Shown: positions 1-5,592 of the stretch, piece by piece | Position numbering within the stretch: position 1 is the stretch's first letter | Layout: every line of letters begins with the position of its first letter | Source of the DNA: Gammaproteobacteria bacterium | GTDB taxonomy: Bacteria; Pseudomonadota; Gammaproteobacteria; Pseudomonadales; Azotimanducaceae | NCBI GenBank assembly: GCA_026706425.1 | Contig: JAPOYW010000431.1 | Location: 1 to 7,566 of the forward strand | Length of the DNA: 7,566 bases | Direction of reading: 5' to 3' | Notes under the pieces: generated by a model | The model's database searches: none | What the model was told of the DNA's origin: nothing | The model's input: the letters and a program-made list of their open reading frames with translations, nothing else | Position numbers and translations under genes: made by a program

Positions 1-1142
1 AGAACCGCTTCCCGCTCGACCAGTATCCGTCACCGCATCCCCGCAACGCCGTGCAGTATGCGGAGATGACCCCCGCCGATGAGTTGCAGTGTCGGCAGGC
101 CGCCGCCGTGGCCTACCTCGCCGAGATGGAGTCGGTGACCCATGGCCATCTGATCGAAAGGGACGAGGATGGACGCTTGGTGAGCGTTCGGGACTCCTGG
201 GTTAACCAGGGCGAGCAGACGGCCACCACGTTGATCTTCAACGGCACCTACAACTTCGACGGTTCGGAGATTCCATTGATCGGCGGCGACTACGGAGGCT
301 TCTCGTTGAACGTATCCGCCACCAAGATGCTGGAGTTGAGTCTCGAGCGTTGGGCGGCAGGCGGTCTGCAACAGAACGCGGGAATTCGTGTTGACGGCGT
401 CGGCAACCGAAATCAGGCGCGATTTGGCGGCGGCAATGGACTCTTCTCGCCGCTACCGGCGACACCCGAATACCGGGTGAACATGGGTCTGCGCTGGTTC
501 CGGGGCAACCACAGTGCCCAGTTGCAGGTGCGCTGGCATAGTGCGCTCACGGATGTCAACGCGGCTTGGGACGAGTTGCTCGCCAAGACCGCGGACTGCC
601 GCGCCCGGCACGGGACCCCGACCCAGATGGAGGACGGGTCTTGGCGCCTCGAAGGCGGCGAGATCCTGACCGACCCGTTCTGCACCAACGGTGCCGTGCG
701 CAACCTCGATTCCTACGGCGACTACGCCGACCCGAACGGTCCTTTGAGCGAGGAAGTGAACGGTCTCCGTACTGTCACCTACGCGTTGATCAATCCCGAC
801 CTGCCCCGTGGCAGCGGTGAAGGCCAGATTTGGCACGAGGACAACATCCAGCGCGACGCAAACGGCAAGCGGATCATCGAAAGCATGTGGACGGAAGCGG
901 ATGCCTGTGAGGATCAGGACCGCAACCCGTACTGCAAGATCGACTCGCGGCACTACTGGGATCTGAACTACAACTACAACCGACCGGATGTGTTTGGCCT
1001 CGGCTACGTCAACTTCAACCTTGGTGTCCGGAATATCTTCGGTACCGAACCCGACCCGTTCCCGTCCGGTGTTGGCTACGAATCCTACGTGGACGACATC
1101 ATGGGCCGGCTCGCGTACACCTCGTTGCGGATAGGGTTCTAG
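1..1142 (+). CDS. TonB-dependent receptor, C-terminal part (5' end outside window)
   Basis: The frame is open from the window edge (first full codon at base 3), so this is a 3' fragment of 379 residues. The GTG at 51 is internal, not a start. It encodes the strand-and-loop part of an outer-membrane beta-barrel of the TonB-dependent receptor family, which takes up scarce ligands using TonB/ExbBD energy. What shows this: alternating aromatic/polar strands (e.g. YRVNMGLRWFRGNHSAQLQVRW), long Asp/Asn/Gly-rich loops, a late segment VNFNLGVRNIFGTEP typical of the penultimate strands, and the C-terminal end AYTSLRIGF with the terminal Phe recognised by the BAM machinery. The plug domain and TonB box are upstream of the window, so the ligand cannot be assigned. 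Five cysteines (fragment residues 30, 199, 227, 302, 311) lie in probable extracellular loops. C302/C311 and C199/C227 could form disulphides. A strong terminator follows 30 bases after the stop. Confidence 0.9.
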   Translation, partial: NRFPLDQYPSPHPRNAVQYAEMTPADELQCRQAAAVAYLAEMESVTHGHLIERDEDGRLVSVRDSWVNQGEQTATTLIFNGTYNFDGSEIPLIGGDYGGFSLNVSATKMLELSLERWAAGGLQQNAGIRVDGVGNRNQARFGGGNGLFSPLPATPEYRVNMGLRWFRGNHSAQLQVRWHSALTDVNAAWDELLAKTADCRARHGTPTQMEDGSWRLEGGEILTDPFCTNGAVRNLDSYGDYADPNGPLSEEVNGLRTVTYALINPDLPRGSGEGQIWHEDNIQRDANGKRIIESMWTEADACEDQDRNPYCKIDSRHYWDLNYNYNRPDVFGLGYVNFNLGVRNIFGTEPDPFPSGVGYESYVDDIMGRLAYTSLRIGF

Positions 1143-1172
1143 TCGTCTAGACGCCTACGGACGCGACCTTCC

Positions 1173-1210
1173 AGCCCGGCGACGACCACCTCGTCGCCGG
1201 GCTTTTCTTT
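1173..1210 (+). terminator. Strong rho-independent terminator after the TonB receptor
   Basis: A perfect 13-bp inverted repeat, AGCCCGGCGACGA (1173-1185) and TCGTCGCCGGGCT (1191-1203), encloses the 5-base loop CCACC and runs directly into TTTCTTT (1204-1210). This is a textbook intrinsic terminator for the receptor transcript. It implies that the downstream gene at 1344 has its own promoter. The T tract is only on the + strand side, so it works for + transcription. Confidence 0.93.
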
Positions 1211-1290
1211 GCGGTGCCGAAACCGCATCCCCTGCTGGTCGCTATCGAGATGCCGCATTTGGTTCAGTCGTTCCGGGCGCATCCCCTTGG

Positions 1291-1318
1291 GTGACGGGGG
1301 GGCGTGCTGGCGTTTATT
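1291..1318 (+). promoter_or_regulatory. Possible sigma70-type promoter for the gene at 1344
   Basis: A promoter is expected between the terminator at 1210 and the start at 1344. The best pair I can see is GTGACG (1291-1296, 4 of 6 to TTGACA) and TTTATT (1313-1318, 4 of 6 to TATAAT) with a 16-base spacer. The TTTATTT is the only AT-rich patch in a G-rich stretch (a run of seven Gs covers 1296-1302). It would give a leader of about 20 bases. The match is weak and taxon-specific promoter rules are unknown. Confidence 0.22.
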
Positions 1319-1343
1319 TCACGCAACGCGTAGAGTCCTTGAC

Positions 1344-2090
1344 ATGGCAAGGCGTACTAGCAACCGATTGTCTGTTGGCTCGGCATGGCTCGGTGGGCTG
1401 GCGTCTCTGTTGAGCGGTTTTGCCGGTGCCGAGGACAACTGCGACGACCTGCCGCCGAATCAAAGAGCCGCCTGCCTCATGGTATTGGCCTGCGCCGCCA
1501 TCGACGACGATGCGCGCCGAGATGAGTGTTTTCGAGTGGCGGCCGAGCGTTTCGCGTCTCCCGGCGAGGCAGCGGCTAGCCCCGACGCGGACTCGACAAC
1601 TGACGATCCTGTCCCGGCCGCGTTGCCCGAAACGCCCACCGATGTCGTTCGTCGTCCCGTCCGACCTCCACCGGTTGTTGAGCCAAGCGCGATCCAGCCG
1701 ACCCCCGCGCCGGCCGAAGAGAAGCCAACAGCATCCGCCCGCCCGCCCAGTCCCGCACCCGCAGTCGAACAAAGATCGGTGCAAAGAACGGTGCTGACCA
1801 TTCCCGATCGTTTTACCGCAAAGGTCACCCGGGTACGACCGCTGCTTCGCGACCGCCAACTCGTGGTGCTGGACGGCAAAATGCTGTTCGAGGGTGGGCA
1901 GGCCATGGTCAGCCGCTTGAAGGTCGGCGATGAGGTGAGGGTCGCCCGGGCATCTTCCCTGTTCGGGAATCGATTTCGCATCATCGGGCCGGGACACCGC
2001 CCCTTCACGGCCGCGCGCATCCGCTGCGAACGACTGGAGCTGACCCTCGACAAGCAACGGAAGTGCAAGCTGATCCAGTCTGCTCCCTAG
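1344..2090 (+). CDS. Exported protein of unknown function: Cys-motif N-terminus, Pro-rich linker, small-barrel-like C-terminal domain
   Basis: It encodes 248 residues. I do not recognise a named gene. Residues 1-29 form a Sec signal peptide (MARR n-region, hydrophobic core, likely cleavage AGA/ED at 29/30), so the product is periplasmic or envelope-associated. The mature N-terminus has C33, C44, C50 and C62. The stretch from C50 to C62 (C-x11-C, with the D-D-x-x-R pattern) resembles the 'CAxxxDxxxRLxCYD' motif seen near the N-terminus of many proteobacterial exported proteins. Residues 73-150 are low-complexity, rich in Pro, Ala and Glu, a probable flexible linker. From I153 the IPDRFTAKVTRV start, VVLDG, LKVGDEVRVAR and FRI segments read like a small beta-barrel domain; C228 and C241 are near the end. 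ATG 1344 was chosen because the signal peptide begins there; the frame stays open upstream to a TTG at 1209, which overlaps the terminator. The ribosome-binding site is poor (AGAG at 1332-1335). Coding on this strand is well supported, function is not. Confidence 0.8.
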   Translation: MARRTSNRLSVGSAWLGGLASLLSGFAGAEDNCDDLPPNQRAACLMVLACAAIDDDARRDECFRVAAERFASPGEAAASPDADSTTDDPVPAALPETPTDVVRRPVRPPPVVEPSAIQPTPAPAEEKPTASARPPSPAPAVEQRSVQRTVLTIPDRFTAKVTRVRPLLRDRQLVVLDGKMLFEGGQAMVSRLKVGDEVRVARASSLFGNRFRIIGPGHRPFTAARIRCERLELTLDKQRKCKLIQSAP

Positions 2091-2197
2091 TGCTCCGATT
2101 CCGAACCAACCCGGACAATGCCGACATCGTCTCGAAAACCGCCGACGCAAGGCAAATGGAGGAGTGCCGCCTTGGGAACAGAAGCATAGGCATGGTT

Positions 2198-2236
2198 CAC
2201 ATTAACGTGTCGTGTGCAACTCGAGGGTTCGATAAT
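2198..2236 (+). promoter_or_regulatory. Possible promoter/operator upstream of the TPR lipoprotein gene
   Basis: GATAAT at 2231-2236 matches 5 of 6 bases of the TATAAT consensus and stands out in GC-rich surroundings, but no good -35 lies 16-18 bases upstream. Just upstream, CACATTAACGTG (2198-2209) is a near-palindrome, symmetric at 10 of 12 positions around TTAA, at about the place a -35-overlapping regulator would bind. If this promoter is real, transcription would begin near 2243, downstream of the GTG at 2214, favouring a later start for the TPR gene. Evidence is by eye only. Confidence 0.2.
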
Positions 2237-3704
2237 TCGGAAGCGGCACACTAGCCCGCACTTCTCGACGCATCATGGTCGGAATTCCGGTTCCAGGTTG
2301 GGAGGGCATGACGGCGCGGTGCTCCCGGGTTTGCTACTCGCACTGGCCCTTGTCGCGCTGTTGGGGGCGTGTTCGAGAGTGGATCCGAACGAACCCGTGG
2401 TTCCATCGATGGAAGGCGCGGATGAGGATCTCCTCGGCCTCATCGACGACCTGCTCTCTGGTGTCCGGACGGCACCGGATTCCGGCGATTTGCGCGGGCG
2501 GCTGGCGATGGCCTACGACGTCAACGGCTTCGATCCGGCCGCCATCGCGACCTACCGGCAGGCACAGTCTCTTGCGCCCGAAGAGTTCGATTGGCCGTAC
2601 TTTCGTGCCCTGCTGCATGGCAAGGCAGCGGACTTCGACCGCGCGTTGGCAGCGCTCGACGAGGCGTTTTCCATCGAGGCCGACTATGCGCCCGCGTGGC
2701 TTTGGCGTGGCGCGTGGTTGTTGGAACAGGCCCGCTACGACGAGTCGAGGGCCGCCTACGAACGCGCCCGGGAACTCGAACCGAAGTCGCCTGCCTCGGC
2801 CGGGATCGCCCAAACGCTGTTGCGCCAGGAGCGGTTCGAAGAGGCCATCGCTGTCCTGGAGCCGGTCGTTGACCGAATTCCGCATCCACAGGTCCAACGG
2901 ATGCTTGGCGAGGCGTACCGGGCCGTGGGAAGGACGGACGATGCCCGAATCGCCATGGCGCGAGGGCGGGTCGGACACCTTATCGAATGGACGGATCCCC
3001 GCGTCGCCCGCAAGACCGAGTATGTCGGTGGATTCGGACGTCGGCTGATACGGGGCCAGGACCTCATCAAAGCGAACCTGCCACGCAAGGCGCTGGAAGT
3101 CATCAAACCCCTAGCGGCGTGGAAGCCGGACGACGAAGGCCTGATCAGCAATCTGTCCTGGGCCTACAAGAGCACGGGCGACACCGACAAGGCCGTGGAA
3201 ATTCTCAAGCGCGGAATCGAAGTCCATCCGCACCAATTCCGTTTCCACCTCTCTCTGGCCGACATATACCGGGAACTTGGTGACGATGAACGGTTGAAGT
3301 ACCACCTCGGGCTAGCCATCGAGGGCGATCCGACCAATGCGTGGGCTCACGAGCAATTGGCTCGCCTCGCCATGCGGGCGAAACGCTACGACGACGCCCT
3401 GGCTTCCTTCGACCTGGCGCTTCTGGGCGGCACCGACGACCCGGTCGAAGTGCTGTATACCGCCGGTGCCATCGAAGGTTCACGGGAGCGTTGGCCGCAG
3501 TGCATCGAACGGTTCCAGCGCCTGGTGGATATCGACATCTCGATCGCCAAGGGCCACATCGGGTTGGGTCTTTGCCTGGCCGAGGTGGGACGAATCGAAG
3601 AGGCGCGCGACGCCTTCGCCTGGGCGGAACGAATCGGTACGCATCCCGACGAACTGGCGCAGGCGCGTCAACAGTTGGCGGTGATCGAGGCACGGGGTGC
3701 TTGA
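2214..3704 (+). CDS. TPR-repeat lipoprotein, partner of the CRTAC1-type protein
   Basis: The ORF encodes up to 496 residues (longest start, GTG 2214). A hydrophobic stretch PGLLLALALVALLGAC ends in a perfect lipobox (LGAC), so C53 is probably lipidated. Ser at +2 favours outer-membrane sorting under the E. coli Lol rule. From about residue 88 to the end there are some ten or eleven tetratricopeptide repeats, a protein-binding solenoid. Clear ones include 159-192 (AWLWRGAWLLEQARYDESRA...), 307-340 (LSWAYKSTGDTDKAVEILKR), 375-408 and 444-477. Residues 251-269, with EWTDP, interrupt the repeat array. The start is uncertain: GTG 2214 has no visible ribosome-binding site and yields an unusually long n-region. 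GTG 2319 begins right at the hydrophobic core, with GGAGGG at 2301-2306, but spacing is long (12 bases) and the n-region lacks positive charge. The 3' end overlaps the next gene by 8 bases, so the two are likely co-translated. TPR proteins beside CRTAC1-type proteins are a recurring pairing, as far as I recall. Confidence 0.9.
   Translation: MQLEGSIIRKRHTSPHFSTHHGRNSGSRLGGHDGAVLPGLLLALALVALLGACSRVDPNEPVVPSMEGADEDLLGLIDDLLSGVRTAPDSGDLRGRLAMAYDVNGFDPAAIATYRQAQSLAPEEFDWPYFRALLHGKAADFDRALAALDEAFSIEADYAPAWLWRGAWLLEQARYDESRAAYERARELEPKSPASAGIAQTLLRQERFEEAIAVLEPVVDRIPHPQVQRMLGEAYRAVGRTDDARIAMARGRVGHLIEWTDPRVARKTEYVGGFGRRLIRGQDLIKANLPRKALEVIKPLAAWKPDDEGLISNLSWAYKSTGDTDKAVEILKRGIEVHPHQFRFHLSLADIYRELGDDERLKYHLGLAIEGDPTNAWAHEQLARLAMRAKRYDDALASFDLALLGGTDDPVEVLYTAGAIEGSRERWPQCIERFQRLVDIDISIAKGHIGLGLCLAEVGRIEEARDAFAWAERIGTHPDELAQARQQLAVIEARGA
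3687..3690 (+). promoter_or_regulatory. Ribosome-binding site for the CRTAC1-type gene, inside the TPR gene
   Basis: GAGG at 3687-3690 lies 6 bases before GTG 3697. The competing ATG at 3712 has only GGGG (3694-3697), 14 bases away. This favours the GTG start and an 8-base overlap with the upstream coding region. Confidence 0.55.
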
Positions 3705-5379
3705 TCGACGAATGCGCATTGCCGTAACGCCTCCCGGACGTGTGACGGTTGCCGCTTGGGTCTTCGCGATTCTGGGCGGCTGCTCGGAGACGGACAAGGG
3801 CAACGACGCGGGACCGCCGTGGTTCGCGGAGGAGGCAACTCGGCGCGGCATCGACTTCGAGCATCGTTCGGGCCACTCGGGCAGGCACTTCCTGCCAGAG
3901 ATCACCGGCAGCGGGGCGGCGCTCGCCGACCTGGACGGAGACGGTGACCTGGACGCCTACATCGTGCAGAGTGGCGATCTCACCGACGATAGCGAACAGC
4001 CGGGCAACCGGCTCTACTTCAACGAGGGTGGCGGTCACTTCAAGGCGGCGCCGGAGGGCCATGGCGCCGACGACCGGGGATACGGAATGGGAGTCACCGC
4101 CGGCGACTACGACAACGATGGCGACGTGGACCTCTACGTGACCAACTGGGGTCCGAACGTGCTCTTGCGGAACGACGGCAACGGTCGGTTCGAAGACGTC
4201 ACCGACGAAGCCGGCGTGGGCGATGCCGCCTGGGGGGCTTCCGGCGCGTTCCTTGATCTCGATTCCGACGGCGATCTCGACCTCTACGTTGCCAACTACA
4301 TCAACTGGGCGCCGGTTGCCGAACTCGATTGCTACATCGCGGGCCTGCTCACCTACTGTCCGCCGGGAAACTACGACGCGCCGGCGGTGGATACGCTGTT
4401 GCGCAACAACGGCGATGGCACGTTTACCGACGTCACCGTCGAGGCGGGCCTGAACAACGCCTTCGGCAACGGCTTCGGCGTCGTCGGGGCCGACTTCAAC
4501 CGGGACGGACGCATGGACGTCTTCGTCGCCAACGACGGCATGGTCAACCAGTTGTGGCTGAACCAGGGAGATCTGCGTTTCAAGGAAGAGGCGTTGCTGT
4601 GGGGCTGCGGCGTCGACGGGAACGGACTCGCCAAAGCCGGCATGGGCGTCGTCGCCGGAGACGTGGACGACGACGGCGACGACGACCTGCTGGTCGTGAA
4701 TCTGGAGGGCCAGACGGACTCCTTCTTCCGGAACGACGGCAATTGGTTCACCGACGCCACCGTCGAGGTCGGCTTGAGCGTCACCAGCCGCCAATACACC
4801 CGGTTCGGCGTCGTCTTGGCCGACTTCGACAACGACGGTCGCCTGGATCTCTACCAGGCCAACGGTCGCGTTGCCCCGGGCGAGTTGCGCCTCGGCGACA
4901 TCTACGTGGAGCCGAATGTGCTGTTCCGCGGTGTCGGCCGCGGGAAGTTCGAGGATGTCGCACCCATCGGCGGCACGGCCGAGCCCCTGATTCACACCAG
5001 CCGCGGGCTCGCCGTGGGCGATGTGGACGACGACGGCGGGCTCGATCTGTTGGTGGTCAACCGGGATGCACCGGCGTATCTGCTCATGAACCGGGTTCCG
5101 GGGCGTGGCAACTGGATCCGGTTTCGGGTTTTGGAACGGGAAGGCCGCGATGCCCACGGTGCCGTCGTCTCGGCCACCGTTGGGGCAACGCGTCTCAATC
5201 GAAACGTACAGCCGGAGGGCAGCTACCTCTCGTCGAACGACCCGCGAGTCCACTTCGGGCTTGGCCGGGAAGCGGCGGTCAGGAACGTCGTCGTGCGCTG
5301 GCCATCGGGTCAAGAGGAGACGTTCGGCGACTTCCGAGCCGGTGGGATCGTCGAACTGCGGGAAGGGGCGGGAACCTAG
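3697..5379 (+). CDS. CRTAC1 family lipoprotein: FG-GAP/VCBS beta-propeller with ASPIC/UnbV domain
   Basis: It encodes 560 residues from GTG 3697 (alternative ATG 3712). Residues 1-28 form a lipoprotein signal peptide ending in LGGC, so C29 is the lipidation site; Ser at +2 suggests the outer membrane. Residues 65-465 carry seven calcium-type DxDxDG loops beginning at D78, D137, D187, D266, D322, D376 and D442, each followed by a hydrophobic strand such as LDLYVAN, as in FG-GAP/VCBS seven-bladed propellers. Between loops three and four, C212 and C221 flank a loop ending YCPPGNYD, a feature I associate with bacterial CRTAC1-like proteins. Residues 471-556 match the ASPIC/UnbV domain: GSYLSSNDPRVHFGLG (508-523) and the strand VVVRWPSGQ. 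Family members are usually exported binding proteins; no enzyme activity is evident. It overlaps the TPR lipoprotein gene by 8 bases, which points to translational coupling and a joint envelope complex. The ligand is unknown. Confidence 0.93.
   Translation: MLDRRMRIAVTPPGRVTVAAWVFAILGGCSETDKGNDAGPPWFAEEATRRGIDFEHRSGHSGRHFLPEITGSGAALADLDGDGDLDAYIVQSGDLTDDSEQPGNRLYFNEGGGHFKAAPEGHGADDRGYGMGVTAGDYDNDGDVDLYVTNWGPNVLLRNDGNGRFEDVTDEAGVGDAAWGASGAFLDLDSDGDLDLYVANYINWAPVAELDCYIAGLLTYCPPGNYDAPAVDTLLRNNGDGTFTDVTVEAGLNNAFGNGFGVVGADFNRDGRMDVFVANDGMVNQLWLNQGDLRFKEEALLWGCGVDGNGLAKAGMGVVAGDVDDDGDDDLLVVNLEGQTDSFFRNDGNWFTDATVEVGLSVTSRQYTRFGVVLADFDNDGRLDLYQANGRVAPGELRLGDIYVEPNVLFRGVGRGKFEDVAPIGGTAEPLIHTSRGLAVGDVDDDGGLDLLVVNRDAPAYLLMNRVPGRGNWIRFRVLEREGRDAHGAVVSATVGATRLNRNVQPEGSYLSSNDPRVHFGLGREAAVRNVVVRWPSGQEETFGDFRAGGIVELREGAGT
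3928..5046 (+). repeat. Seven protein-level DxDxDG calcium-loop repeats within the CRTAC1-type gene
   Basis: The 9-residue loop (DLDGDGDLD, DYDNDGDVD, DLDSDGDLD, DFNRDGRMD, DVDDDGDDD, DFDNDGRLD, DVDDDGGLD) recurs seven times at intervals of 59, 50, 79, 56, 54 and 66 residues. Codon choice differs between copies, so these are old protein repeats rather than recent DNA duplications. The count fits one loop per blade of a seven-bladed propeller. The fourth loop (DFNRDGRMD) has Asn in place of the second Asp, which still could coordinate calcium. Confidence 0.8.
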
Positions 5380-5413
5380 CAGCAGGCAGGAATCTAGCAA
5401 CCTTGCCTCCTGC
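5379..5413 (+). terminator. Imperfect hairpin at the stop codon of the CRTAC1-type gene (weak terminator candidate)
   Basis: GCAGCAGGCAGG (5379-5390) can pair with CCTTGCCTCCTGC (5401-5413) with one mismatch and one bulged T, giving about 11 base pairs around a 10-base loop. It begins at the last base of the stop codon. No T run follows, so termination by itself is doubtful; it may instead protect the 3' end of the TPR/CRTAC1 message. The rest of the 5380-5592 gap holds only small hairpins (e.g. GTTGGT/ACCAAC at 5538-5552) and no convincing promoter. Confidence 0.25.
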
Positions 5414-5581
5414 GAATCGTTGGTCTAGGGTGATCTTGGGAGCGGGGAGTATGGCGACGGCAATGGGGAATGCGTCGCCCTTTCGCTCCGAGTGGGAAAT
5501 GAATTGGGCGCTCCAGTCGCAATTGCCGGGGGAGCGTGTTGGTGAGACCAACGATCCGCCGGCGTGTCGGCCTGACGCCAG

Positions 5582-5588
5582 GGAGGAG
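5582..5588 (+). promoter_or_regulatory. Strong ribosome-binding site that fixes the S9-like gene start
   Basis: GGAGGAG at 5582-5588 sits 4 bases before GTG 5593 (GGAGG core at 5582-5586, 6 bases away), near-ideal Shine-Dalgarno geometry. The longer in-frame GTG at 5536 has only GGGGGAG close by at 5527-5533 and would put 19 Arg-rich residues ahead of the signal peptide. The downstream start is therefore preferred. Confidence 0.8.
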
Positions 5589-5592
5589 ACTT

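Noticed and set aside
1339..1344. Perfect TTGACA -35 box overlapping the start codon of the Cys-motif gene
   Set aside because: No -10-like sequence lies 16-18 bases downstream (around 1361-1370 is CAACCGATTG), and transcription from it would miss the start codon. Likely chance.
1314..2150. 278-codon - strand frame opposite the Cys-motif protein gene
   Set aside because: The + strand product has a signal peptide, linker and ordered domain; the - strand product is Arg/Gly/Cys-rich without organised features.
2148..2174. CAAGGC/GCCTTG inverted repeat between the Cys-motif and TPR genes as a terminator
   Set aside because: It has only a 6-bp stem, a 15-base loop and no T tract.
2063..2254. 63-codon + strand frame bridging the Cys-motif and TPR genes
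   Set aside because: It overlaps the end of one gene, has no ribosome-binding site, and the peptide has no recognisable feature or coding-like codon use.
2275..3048. 257-codon + strand frame inside the TPR gene, with ATG at 2275
   Set aside because: The protein is Arg/Pro/Ser-rich with no motif, whereas the overlapping frame gives unmistakable TPR repeats and a lipobox.
3205..5400. 731-codon open frame on the - strand opposite the CRTAC1-type gene
   Set aside because: It is antisense to a gene with clear domains. Its Val/Asp-rich translation mirrors the GAC/GTC codons of the DxDxDG loops, and high GC at third positions keeps the frame open. No signal peptide or recognisable motif is seen.
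5538..5552. GTTGGT-GAG-ACCAAC hairpin upstream of the S9-like gene as a regulatory element
   Set aside because: It has a 6-bp stem with a 3-base loop, no relation to the ribosome-binding site 30 bases further on, and is short enough to occur by chance.
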